A DNA stretch of 64,000 nt from Sapria himalayana. Its lineage: Eukaryota; Streptophyta; Magnoliopsida; Malpighiales; Rafflesiaceae. This document shows positions 22,547-33,708 of the stretch, in pieces. The DNA lies in assembly GCA_029783825.1 (NCBI GenBank), contig JAREIK010000801.1, positions 5,957,890-6,021,889 on the forward strand, given 5' to 3'. Both the position numbers and the translations under genes were made by a program. Position 1 is the stretch's first letter, and each line of letters opens with the position of its first letter. A model generated the notes under the pieces. It saw only the letters and a program-made list of their open reading frames with translations, was not told the origin of the DNA and did no database searches.

Positions 22547-25059
22547 TTTTTATTTTCTCAACATATTCTAAAAATACTCATGTTCACTTGTTGCGTGCTA
22601 TATAACTTCTATAATTGCCCATATTAAATAAAAATAATTTTATTTCCACTCTCCCCCCAATCTGCCTTTACCAACACTAGGATAAATATATATGATAAAT
22701 TTTCATACTGGTCAATCTTCTTAGTAGTGATTATGACCAAATATATTTAATTTTAGAATTCTTATGGAATCTAGTGCATTATTGATCACGACCAAGCATA
22801 TTTTATGTTTCACCCCTCCTTTCGATTGTTTTTCTTCTAATGAACTCAGGCACATAAAGTAAGTCCATCAATAGAACATCAAGTATCTCCGGGAGGGTCA
22901 AGGAAGAATAATTTCTCCATGTCTCGAGTTAAGAATTCTTCAGATAATTTTACTTGTTGCCCATTTACTAAGCACTTTCCAAACTTTTGTATCATCTCCA
23001 TTTCATCATTTTGGATTGTTTGCTCATTAAAAACTAGTAGCTTTCTATGTAAATTTTAACTTTTCAAAAAAAGTCGACATTTGTAGTAGATGGTAGAACT
23101 TATTATTGAATCACAATTAGTTTCTTCAACATTATTTCATCATGTCACCTTTTGAATTTTTCTTCGCAATTCTTCCTTGAAAAGATACTTTTCATCCAAT
23201 CTTTGAATTCTAGAAATCTTGCTCCTGAGGCTTTCTTTAGATTAAAAATTAGCTTCAATGTTGTCACAAAAGTCATATATTTTCACTCCATGGGTAAATG
23301 GTCATATTTCTTATTCATCAATCATTATGGAGCCATTCTCAAAATAGTCTTGAAGGTGTTCAACAAATTCATAAATAATTTACTAATTTTATTCTGAAAT
23401 ACTTCTGGTTGGTGTCTATAACTTTCATAAGCATGAGGTTGGTATTTTATTTGCGGATGATAAGAGGTTGATATTTTATGTCTGATATCATACATGTAAT
23501 AAAAATATTTAAATAGTTTGATTACACAAATATTTTCTCTAATAACTTTAAAAAGCTATGAATATCCTAGAATGTGAGAACATTTTGCTTTCAAAAACTT
23601 TATCACAACATCATGTCTATCTTGCTTGTAACTAATTAATTCAACCCACATTACTGGGAAATGAAAATTTAGAGTTTATATTTTGATTTGCATAGCCATA
23701 ACAAATTTTGTAAGCCAGCTAGGGGCTAGAAACCTCTTTTGCATCTTTGATTTGCCTACACCTTGCTTTCCTCAAACTAGTTGTGATGTAAACCTCTCTT
23801 GTCCAAAATTAATGGTTTATTGGGTAAAATATACCAAAAATCTGATATAATTAGAAATAATACAATTTAAAGTCATGACATAATAATAAATTTATTATAA
23901 AAAATTACTACTCAAATGGGTTTAAGGGCCTGTTTGTTTTTTGGGATGAACACTGAAAGCAATTTGCTTTCAGTATTAAGCTATTTGTTTTTCAAAAAAA
24001 AAAAATTATGACTCAATGTTGAATTTTTTAAAAAAAGTTCTAAATATAAAAAGTTAAAATATTTAGTTTTTCAATTCAGAAATATTTTTTTTCACTAAAA
24101 TAAGAAAAAATTCATTATTACCTAATAAGGAGGAGAACTGATAACACTAACTATTATTGATGACAATAGGGATTTGGTACAGTACTACCTCATATCATCC
24201 CGACTCATTTATTTATTTTTTAATTTCATCTCATTACCATCCCTACTCATTACTCAATATTAAAAAATAAATAACTAAATACATAATGTTATTAAGCTCT
24301 ATTCATCATTAAACTCAAAAAAAGTTCTATTTAATATTATGTAAAAAAAATAAATATCATTTTTAGTTGTAAAAATTCATGTAAAAATCATGTAAAAAAT
24401 CACATTTTTAGTTGTAATTAGTGGTCAGTTTCCAAAATCAAATCAATAGCCTTGGTTATATATAGTTACTAGTCATTCAAATTTTCCTAATAAGATGGAA
24501 ATTGAGGCCTTATTAGTGACCAGTCCATTGAATGATGACCTAGACACAATACAACTTCGTTTTACTGCTCGGTGTTGCATGAGGTTCAAGGTGAGTGTTA
24601 TTGGCTATTTTTGGTTTTTTTTTATGTCATGATATATTTTGCTCTCTTTTATAAACTACCTCTTCTATATGTTTAGAGATGATAGTCGACAATTGTACCT
24701 TGTGTTAAGCATGGAAAAAGATAACTTCTGATAGGTTTAAAATATTGTGTTAGATTAGATCAACAACAACAAAAATAAGATATTATGGTATGTTGTTTTG
24801 GCGAAAAACCGTTAAATTAATGTATTTAGGACACTTGATAGTTATGTTGTAGTGCATTGTAGGTGAAACATAGATATTGAAAATAAATATTATTAAATTA
24901 TTTTTGAGTAGAAATTCTGATGCTTTGCACATAAATGAAATTCAAAGAAAATATACTAATATATTATAATAAATTATAACATAATGAAAACTAACTATTG
25001 AAGTTAATTACTATCAATTTCATGAGCATGAATATTTTATCTAGTGAATTTATTTTATG
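22547..25059. other. unassigned DNA, possibly a decayed minus-strand coding remnant
   Basis: The minus strand between about 23450 and 22850 translates into several readable but unconnected stretches (for example KASGARFLEFKDWMKSIFS and VKLSEEFLTRDMEKLFFLD) with stops between them, as in a decayed retrotransposon gag. I cannot name the family. From 23880 to 25059 the DNA is A+T-rich and unrecognised. A string gggcctgtttgtttttt at 23926 resembles the terminus of some plant miniature elements, but no matching right end was found. Confidence 0.35.
23953..23973 (+). other. short perfect hairpin
   Basis: ctgaaagc, loop aattt, gctttcag. It lies 27 bases after a gggcctgtttg string reminiscent of miniature transposon ends. 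The element, if any, could not be closed. Confidence 0.6.
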
Positions 25060-25192
25060 AAGAATTTTATATTTAAAAAATATAATTAAACATATATAAT
25101 AATTATGTATTTATGTGCTTGTGTGTGTGTTTAGATACCAAGATATATAAATATATGTGATGTATATTTAATTATGTATACATATATGTATA

Positions 25193-25194
<2 letters not shown>

Positions 25195-25249
<55 letters not shown>

Positions 25250-25544
25250 TTAGATTGGGATATTTATATAGTTACCAAGTTATATATATAGATAGTTAGC
25301 AAGTTATAAATGTATATACATAAAAGATATGTAAAAGCATAGTTAATTATGTGTGTGTGTATAAAATTACCAATATATATATATATATATGTATGTATGT
25401 ATGTATGTATATATGTATGTATGTATGTATGTATATATGAATGTATGTATGTATGTATGTATAGTTATATATTAAGATATCTATAATTCAATGTGTGTGT
25501 GTGTGAGTGTGTGTGTGTAAAAGATATTTATGTATATATATAGT

Positions 25545-25591
<47 letters not shown>

Positions 25592-25648
25592 GTATGTATG
25601 AATGTATGTATGTATGTATGTATAGTTATATATTAAGATATCTATAAT

Positions 25649-25689
<41 letters not shown>

Positions 25690-25711
25690 GATATTTATGT
25701 ATATATATAGT

Positions 25712-25786
<75 letters not shown>

Positions 25787-25790
25787 ATAT
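25195..25790 (+). repeat. TA/TATG/GT microsatellites with a 161-bp tandem duplication
   Basis: Alternating (TA)n, (TATG)n and (GT)n. A block starting gaatgtatgtatgtatgtat and containing agatatctataattcaatg and aaaagatatttatgtata occurs at 25439 and again at 25600, a period of about 161 bases. Copies differ mainly in microsatellite lengths, so the duplication looks recent. Confidence 0.85.
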
Positions 25791-26699
25791 TTATAACTAT
25801 ATCAACATACACTATATATGACAATATACTATATATATAGTTATATATCACAATATATATAACTATATACGAACATACAATTTATGATATATAAGTATAT
25901 ACATCATGATTTTATCATGATACGTATGCTATATATATGGAGATCATATCATGATATATATAGTTATAACTTATATAACATGTTATGTATCAAGATGTAT
26001 TATTTATCATGGTACATACTTTGATATGTATATTCATTTTTGAAAAAAAAATATTTGTGTTATTTTTATTTTATTTTTTCATATTCGACAAGCCTATGCA
26101 GCATGCTAAGGGTAGTATTAGGATTATATATTTGAGTGAATTAAAAGTCAAAGACTTTTGTGTGTGCTCATTTATTTAAACAAAGAAAATTTTGATGTTT
26201 TCAGGACAATTAAGTTAATTAATATTCCCATGATTTAAATTTTTAAATCATTATCGAATATAGTGAATCACACAATATTTTTGATTTTCTAAAATATATG
26301 TATTTTTGTTCATTTGAATAAAAATTTAGTTTTAATTTTAATTTAAAATGTTAGATAATTTAAATTTTAGTCCACCTTAAATTAAGATATGATTTTTAAC
26401 ATCTTTATAAACCTAAAAATTTTAAAATAATTTTGCCTAAATTTATTTTCTTTTAACATTGAAAATTCAAATTCAAATTTACCGAAATATATATTTTCTG
26501 CCTGAAATATATGTATTAATTCTCATAGTAATGATTCAAATAATATTAATATTTAACCAAATAAATCCTAATTACTTCTATGTATAATTTAGCAGAATAA
26601 TGTAGCAGACACAAAAAAATATATATAACAAAAATTAACACAACAATCCTATTATAACCACAATCTATAAATTTAACCAACATAATCTTGAGGGATTTA

Positions 26700-26960
26700 A
26701 ATTATATTTCCAGCACAATTATGAGCCTCAAGTACAACACATTCATAGCATGTCCACTATGTGTTTTTTGCACAAACCCCGCATAAGCTTCAGCATGTCA
26801 TCCACATGATCCAAGATAGAGGAGAAGAAATTATAAACCTTGACAAGAATAAAATGAATGAAGTTGTAAAAATAACAGTTCCTCCATTTGTGCAATATGT
26901 CTCAGTTGACAAGGAGAAAACTCCATTAAGACTCTTGCATAAAGATTTTTGAAAGCTTCA
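26700..26960 (-). other. best-conserved block of R1, possible exon-like relic
   Basis: This block and 44180-44440 are the most similar parts of the two R1 copies. On the minus strand both give a piece containing CYECVVLEAHN (in copy B within a 66-codon frame, 44305-44105). On the plus strand copy A has a 63-codon frame (26761-26952). I do not recognise either peptide. The higher conservation than flanking R1 suggests former coding, or a captured gene fragment, but may simply reflect less microsatellite turnover. Confidence 0.35.
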
Positions 26961-27027
26961 CTCCATAAGTGAAAGAATGTTATTTCCAAAAAAAGAAAAA
27001 AACTTTTCTTGATTGTTTTATTCTTGT

Positions 27028-27390
27028 GAAAATTATGTGTAAATAACTCAAAACAAAAAATAATTATATTTTTGTCTATCTTTTAAAAATTTTTTAAAAG
27101 ATGTACCTCAAGACATAAAATATTATGTTTTGGGGCAAAAAAAAAAAGGAAACATTATTTTGCACATGCAGTTTTCCATTCTAGAAAAAAGAAACTAGGT
27201 GATTTTTGAAAACACCTCGAAAATTACTTATTATGTGGAGGTTGATTTCAAACCCATGATCAATGGAACTAAATTACGACTAAAATAATACACCTACTTA
27301 CATCAAATTGTTTATTAAGTGAAAAATAAAAATATAAATAAAGATAAATTTATATAAATATATAAATACATGCACATATATAAATAAATA

Positions 27391-27424
<34 letters not shown>

Positions 27425-28731
27425 CTACATATACATATATAAATATATTTGGTGCGCTCAAATATACTAATCCAAAAATTTAACTCTCTCATCTCATCTC
27501 GTCCCTAAATCCTCTCTATTGTAACTTACCCCTCATACCTCTCCCGTTGTCACCCTTCTCCTATCGCATATCGCTCGTCGATTTACATGGAGCTCGACCA
27601 AGAATTCCTAGAGCTCAACTAGAAGCTCCATAAAGCTCAACCAGAAGCCCAAAGAACTCGACCTGGAGCTCCATATAGCTCGACCATTAGTTCCATTCAA
27701 ACTTGATCGAAACTCCAAGAGCTCTCATTGAGCTTCATGAGCTCCATGGAGCTCGACCGGGAGCTACATGAAGCTCATTTTCGAACTCCTAAAACTGCAT
27801 GAAGCTTGGTGAGTTCCCATCGAGCTCAATAGAACTCGATTAGGTGCCCCAGGGAGCATGATGACTTCACGTCGAGCTCCTGGAGCTTTTGGTCAAGCTA
27901 CTAGAGCTCCTAATCGAGCTACTAGAGCTCCTAATCGAGCTCCACGGATCTCGACGAGCTATATGGAACTCCTAGTCGAACTCCATGGAGCTCAATGAGT
28001 TATATGGAGCTCGTGGTCAAGCTCCAAAAGCTCGTCTCCATGGAGCTCGACAAGCTCCCATCGAACTCCATGAGCTCACATCAAGCTCCATGAATACGTC
28101 TAGCTCAATGGAGCTAATCGGAAGCATGTCAAGCTCAATGGAGCTAATTGGAAGCATGTCCAGCTCAATGGAGCTCATGGTTGTGTTCCAGGAGTTCCTA
28201 GTCAAGCTTCTGGTTGAGCTCATGTTCAAGCTCTACGAGAGTTTGTCAAGCTACCATCGGGTTCCATGAGACCTTGTTAAGCTCCATGAAAGCTCATCAA
28301 GTTTGACCATAGCTCTAGGAGAACAATGGAGCTTGACTAGGAGCTCCATGAGCTTTCGTTGAACTCCATGAGAGCTCATTGAGCTCCATGTAGCTTGACA
28401 TGAGATCCAAGAGTTCCATGGAGCTCGATGAGCTTCCGTCGAGCTCTTCATGGAGCTCATGGAGCTTGACGAGCTCCTAAAGCTCTTGGTCGCTCCATGG
28501 AGCTCAGTGAGGGGCAAGTTATAGGGGAGCGGTGAGTGATGATTAGGCTAAAAATTCATTATGAATTATTTAATTAAGTGTTTTGAATTAAAATAAAAGT
28601 ATTTTGTGTATACTAAATTTGAATGTAACAAATATCAATTAGTTAAGAGTTAAGTACAATTTTTTTAATAATTAAATAATTATTTTCTTTATTTTCAATA
28701 ATTTTCATGGGATTGCACCAAAACATAAGTC
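27028..28731. mobile_element. E3, GAGCTC-core element inserted in R1 copy A
   Basis: Comparison with R1 copy B shows extra DNA between tattcttgt (27019-27027) and tctcttgtt (28732). The right end read in reverse, gacttatgttttggtgcaa, is a diverged E-family terminus. The left end gaaaattatgtgtaaataac is a poorer match. An inner site at 27107-27137 is a palindrome of two E-type ends back to back (cctcaagacataa and ttatgttttgggg), so the left boundary may be composite. The core at 27590-28515 is over 900 bases of diverged gagctc units, flanked by cccctcatacctctccc on the left and ggggcaagttataggggag on the right. A CA microsatellite lies at 27393-27421. Confidence 0.65.
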
Positions 28732-28834
28732 TCTCTTGTTTTTAAATTATTTCTCCCTCAATCATTTTGCTTGTCCCCCCATTCATATTCAAGCTAAAAA
28801 CTTGCCCCTCATCATTCATTACCTCTTAAAAAAA

Positions 28835-30037
28835 GGGGAAAATTATGTTTTGGGGTGCTCTCCCTAAAATATTCAAGAATTTATAACTTATCTTTTTAAA
28901 TTAGAAAAAATATCACCAAAATCTTAAAAAATTGAAATTTAGGATACTCTATTACGTTTATCCTAGATTGCTCATACCCTTTCCCATCTGCCCTTGTCCA
29001 TCGGCCCTCTCCCTCGCCCATCGGCCCTCTCTATCGCCCATCGGCCCTCTCTATCGCCCATCGGCCCTCGCCCTCTCCTATTGAGCTCGAGGTCTCACTT
29101 GTGGAGCTCGATCAAGAGGTCCTTCGAGCTCTTGGAGCTCGACTGAGAGCTCCTGGAGCTTGACCGAGAGCTCCATCGAGCTCTAGGAGCTCGACAATGA
29201 GCTCTTGGAGCTTGTCATTGTTTTGCTAGAGCTCATTGTTGAGCTCTAGGAGCTCGGCTGAATCCCTTGAGCTTGCACCGAGCTCCATCGAGCTCATGGT
29301 CAAGCTCGAGGAGCTCGGTGTCAAGCTCAAAGAATTCTGCCGAGCTACTAGAGCCCCTAGAGCTCGACGGAGCTCTCAGTCGAGCTCCTTGAGCTCGACG
29401 ACGAGCTAGATGGACCCCTCGGTTGAGCTCCATGAGCTCATAGTCATTCTCCTAGTGCTCGGCGTTGAGCTCCATCATGCTCTAGGAGCTTGGCCGAGAG
29501 CTCCATCCAGCTTCGTCAAGCTCTAGGAGCTTGACCACGAGCTTTGTCAAGCTTCTGGAGCTCAACTGAGAGCTTCGTCGAGCTTCGTCAAACCCCTAGA
29601 GCTCGATGACGAACTCAATGGAACTCTCAGTCGAGCTCTAGGAGCTTGGCATCAAGCTCCATCGAGCTCCTATAGCTCGTCATGTTCTTCTAAAGCTCGA
29701 CGTCAAATTTGAGGAACTTGTGCCGAGCTTTTAGAGCTCAACTGAGAGCTCTATCAAGTTCGTTATCGAGCTCAATTAAGTTTGTCGTCGAGCTCCAAGG
29801 GTTTGGTGTAGCTCTCGGTCGAGTTCTAGGAGCTCTCGGTTGAGCTACAGGCGTGCGACTACGAGCTTAATAGGAGAGGGCAAGGGTAATTTAGGATAAA
29901 CGTAATACGGTAATAGAGTACCCCAAATTTTAATTTTTTAAGATTTTGGTGATATTTTTTGAAATTTAATTATTTAAAAAGATAAGTTTTAAATTCTTAA
30001 TTTTTTTTGGGGGAACACCCAAAAGCATAATTTTTCC
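28835..30037. mobile_element. E4, GAGCTC-core TIR element inserted in R1 copy A (1.2 kb)
   Basis: Left end ggggaaaattatgttttggg (28835) pairs with the right end read in reverse, ggaaaaattatgcttttggg (30037). The inverted arms continue for at least 150 bases: aatttataacttatcttttt against aatttaaaacttatcttttt, and attacgtttatcctagattg against attacgtttatcctaaatta. Inside are three units of about 20 bases containing tcggccctctctatcgccca (28990-29060). From 29085 to 29860 there are diverged gagctc repeats. taaaaaaa flanks both sides (28827-28834, 30038-30045). The homologous site in R1 copy B (about 45165) has no insertion. No protein is encoded. Confidence 0.85.
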
Positions 30038-30369
30038 TAAAAAAATCATATATTTTATCACTAAAAACTACTTTTCATTTAACTTATGTATTTAAGTACC
30101 GATCTTTATGTTGGAGCACCAAAGATGCACATTCAATAATAAATTGATGTCTAATTTATGTTTTGTTGCACCAAACATAAAACAATTTTGCTTTAGTATA
30201 CTAAACTTTTCATAATAATAAAAATTATACTAAATATTAAAATAAATAAGTTTCTTGAACTAAAACTCATAAACCCAATTTTTTTTCTAAGAAATTTGAA
30301 AAATAAAATAAAATATTAATTAATTAATTTCAAAACTATTATTGTAAATTAAAAAACAAAATAAAGATG

Positions 30370-30450
30370 TAGATTGGGCAAGGTGGTATTCGAACATATA
30401 TCATGCACGTGCAAAAACCACAAAGAACCACTCAGTCACAAAATTATCAT
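30370..30450 (-). other. tRNA/SINE-like A and B boxes, left foldback arm
   Basis: On the minus strand the order is tgactgagtggttc (A-box-like), a spacer containing tttttgcacgtgcatg, then gttcgaatacc (B-box-like) and accttgccca. Plant tRNA-derived SINE heads have this layout. It is not a tRNA gene: no cloverleaf closes. Confidence 0.4.
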
Positions 30451-30569
30451 TAGTTGAGTAACAAATCAAAAATTTTATTTATACATACGAAACAAATGGA
30501 AATACATATATAAATATACATAAATGTATTTAGATATATAAACATATATGTAGATATAAAAAGATACAT

Positions 30570-30650
30570 ATAAATTGACACACACACACACACACACACC
30601 TATATAAACAAATACACACACATACTTATATATATAAATAAAATTATACA

Positions 30651-30690
<40 letters not shown>

Positions 30691-31127
30691 TATATATCAA
30701 TATATGTGTGTGTGTGTTAATATATATATGTTTATGTCTAAATATATATACATATAAATATACACACACACACCCACCCACCCACACACACACACACATA
30801 TATACACATATGAACACACACATGACACAAACACACACACCCCCACACACACACACATATATATACACATATGAACACATGACACACACACACACATACA
30901 TATGTGTGTGTAAGTATGTATATATGTTTTATATGTACACAGACACACACACACACATATCTAAATATATGTATATATGTATGTGTGTGTGTAAGTGTGC
31001 ATTATATATATATATACATACACATATAAACACACATACAAACACACAAACACACAAACACACAAATATATCTAAATACATTTATAAATAAATAAATAAA
31101 TATATAAATAAATAAATAAATAAATAA

Positions 31128-31163
<36 letters not shown>

Positions 31164-31190
31164 TTATATTGTGTATATATATGTGTGTGT
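30570..31190. repeat. CA/TA/GT microsatellite loop of the foldback
   Basis: Long (CA)n, (TA)n and (GT)n runs with AAATAAATAAAT near 31085-31135. They produce several overlapping spurious frames rich in Val/Cys or Thr/His on both strands. Confidence 0.9.
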
Positions 31191-31269
31191 GCATTTGTGT
31201 GTTTATATATATTTATATATGTGTTTCCATTTATTTTGTATCTATATATAAGTATTTTGATTTGTTCTT

Positions 31270-31355
31270 CAACGAATAAGAATCTTGTGACCTAGCTAGT
31301 TGTAGTTTTTGCATGTGCAGGACCAGGACTATGGTTCGATACCCACCTTGCCCAT
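31270..31355 (+). other. tRNA/SINE-like A and B boxes, right foldback arm
   Basis: tgacctagctagttg (A-box-like), a spacer with tttttgcatgtgcagga, then ggttcgatacc (B-box-like) and caccttgccca. It is the inverted partner of the left-arm motif. Here the B box is closer to the consensus GGTTCGANTCC. Confidence 0.4.
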
Positions 31356-31840
31356 TCTACACCTTTAATTTATTTCTTACTTTCCAACGGTAGTTTTCAT
31401 TTTAATAATTTCAAATTTTTTTTTATTTTTCCAAATTTCAGAGGGCAAAATTGAGTTGATAAATTTTAGTCCACTAAAACTAATTATTTTAGAATTTCGC
31501 ATACTTTATTTTTAGTTATGAAATGTTTGATGCACCAAAACTCAAATATTTTGTGTTTGGTAAATCAAAACACATATATCACATTTTAATATTTACAAGA
31601 AGTGGATCAAAACATAATATAATTATGTTTTGGTATATTGAAAATAAAAAAAATCTAATTTTACTAGCATTGTTACACTTCAACGAATTAAACAAGTCAC
31701 AAAAAATAAATAAATAGAAAAATTTTAAATTAGAGAGTCCAATGTTTAAAGCTCCAATAGTTCATGATTCATAGCAAATTCATGACCTCATGCTTTATGA
31801 TTACATTTTCTCTAATCACCGACAAGTATCTAATCATGTC

Positions 31841-33439
31841 ATGAATGATTAGATATGTATTTATATACAAATATTTATGTAAATATATATAAACAAATGT
31901 GTGTCTGTGTGTGTGTATTAATAAAATAAATATATAAACATTAATTTGATATGTAAATTATTAAATTAATGTCAGAGTCTATAGTAAAGAAGCATTGCTT
32001 GCACTTTCTCAACTCTTATACATACATGGGTTGTATTTTTTTATCTCTCACTTTCTCATAAGAAGCATTGCTTGCACTTTCATTAATCTTTTCTTAATCT
32101 TCCTACATGACTCGTACTATCCAACATTCTTATAAATAGCAAGTTTATCTGAATATTTTGGAAATGTTAAACTTCTCTTATAATCAATTGTAATCTCATG
32201 TTTATTTCTAGGAGACATCCACAACACCAATTATCTCTGATGTCCTATCATTGCACAACCTAACTAATCAATAGTCCATGGGATAAACTAGCCAATATTT
32301 GGAGTGACAAGTATACTAGCCGCCAAATTCGTCACTCAATCACTCTCCTCCCTAACTTTGTCAGAAAATCGCATGCAAATCAAAAAAAATGGTGTCGTCC
32401 TCCATGGAAAAGGTATTAGCCATTCTCCCGATACCATCTCTCCTCTTGTGCTCGCTCTTCTTGGAGCTTCTTTCACATAGGATAAACCCATTTGAAGTAT
32501 CCTACTCAGACACAATATTAATACCTCATCAAAAAATTACACAATTGTAATACCTTATAATTTTCCTCACTGACTTTTGAAGTAACCTACATAGTCACAA
32601 TGGTAATACCCCATCATGAGCTTACACAATGATTTTTTTCCTAGAAGAACATTCCCTTTACTCTCTTGATATGGATCTAATAATAGTCATACTGCTCTCG
32701 TTTTCCTTGAAAATGAGGACATATGGAGAATAATCCCTTTTTATTGCATCTCGCTACCTCATTTATAAGACATCATTATGATAATCATGGTAAATATGAT
32801 TGAGGTACTCAATGAGTGTCTCCCAACTAGCAGAAAGTGAGTTGAGGGGAAAATGCTAGTTAACCATTAATGTGATGCTATTTATGTGAGCAGCCATATC
32901 AAACTCATCTTAATATTTCAAGTTAAACAGATGTCGGATTAGCATGGTTCTATTTCTCATTGTATTTTTCTAGTACATTGACTCAGATCTTTTTGCAACT
33001 TATCCATTCTTGTTATTGTGGAAATGTGGTGGAAACTATTTTATCCAACTCATTGCCATATAATGGCAGATTTTTTATAGTGTCACCCCATTATACTATT
33101 TAGCAATTGTGTTTTTTGAGTTTGATTCATTGGAAACTACATCCTATAAATTCCAAATTATTAGAAACTTCTTCATTATTATTTTATAGGTTGAATAGTT
33201 GGATGGTTACAAATTAATCATCTTGAATTAATTAATTTTTATTCTATTTTGAATAAGATAACTAAGATACTAGAATTTATAACTCTTCAATCACTAAAAC
33301 ATAATTAATCACTTATATACCACTTGTAGAGGTTTTTTTGGATGGAGCCTAGATACGAACCCTAATATTGGGCCTTTTTCCACCAATAAATAAGTTATTT
33401 AATTCTTCTCATGATTTAAATCTTTTAATTTTTATAAAT
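31841..33439. other. unassigned DNA
   Basis: No recognised domain. A 21-base string, agaagcattgcttgcacttt plus c, appears at 31988 and again at about 32062. No long frame is present on either strand. Confidence 0.5.
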
Positions 33440-33708
33440 AATTATTGAATGCATTGAATTCTAATCATAGAATATTTTTGATTTTTCAAAATATATAATT
33501 CTACCTTTTTATATTAAAATTCAGTTATAGTTTTAATTTTAATTTACAACATGATAAACTTTCAATTTTAGCTCAAATAAATTTCAAATTTTGCTTTGAA
33601 ATTTTCATAGACCCAAAAATATTAAAATAATTCTACCTAAATTTTTTTTTTCAATATTAAAAATTCGAATTTTCACATCCATAGAAATATATATATATAT
33701 ATATATAT
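33440..33708 (+). repeat. R1 copy C, fragment cut by Cop2
   Basis: Shares tatttttgatttt, ttagttttaattttaattta-like and aaaattaaaataatt-type blocks in the same order as 26270-26510 (copy A) and 43860-44060 (copy B). It ends at the TA run where the Cop2 5' LTR begins. The continuation of R1 is not found after the Cop2 3' LTR. Confidence 0.65.

Larger units (their letters stand above)
30165..31595. mobile_element. 1.4-kb foldback element in R1 copy A
   Basis: The left arm (about 30165-30480) and the right arm (about 31258-31595) are inverted copies. Landmarks are attgggcaaggtggtattcg at 30373 against its counterpart around 31340, and the poly-A/T segments outside these. The loop is CA-rich on the left (30580-30960) and GT-rich on the right (30980-31190), so the whole unit is an imperfect giant palindrome. 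R1 copy B lacks it. Each arm also carries an A-box-like and a B-box-like motif (see separate entries). No protein is encoded; the open frames in the loop are dinucleotide repeats. Confidence 0.7.
25060..31830 (+). repeat. dispersed repeat R1, copy A, with three nested insertions
   Basis: Copy A can be followed by eye against copy B (42880-45610). Matching blocks are a microsatellite-rich start (25060-25980), 26040-26250, 26250-26520 (also in copy C) and 26700-26960, followed by 28732-28834, 30046-30160 and 31600-31830. Three inserts separate those blocks: E3 (27028-28731), E4 (28835-30037) and a foldback (about 30165-31595). Copy B lacks all three. R1 itself encodes no protein I recognise. 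It may be an old DNA transposon or a segmental duplication; the microsatellites are part of it. Confidence 0.75.

Noticed and set aside
23926..24150. Miniature transposon starting gggcctgtttgtt
   Set aside because: No matching inverted end or target duplication could be found downstream.
27985..28517. Frames with repeated MELIGSMSSS-type peptide in E3
   Set aside because: By-products of the repeated gagctc core; no known protein family.
29233..29433. 66-codon frame in the E4 core
   Set aside because: Also a gagctc translation.
30644..31091. Frames rich in Val/Cys or Thr/His in the foldback loop
   Set aside because: Read-through of CA/GT microsatellites on both strands.
31270..31355. Candidate tRNA gene
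   Set aside because: A and B box-like motifs are present, but no acceptor, D or anticodon stems close; kept only as a SINE-like motif.
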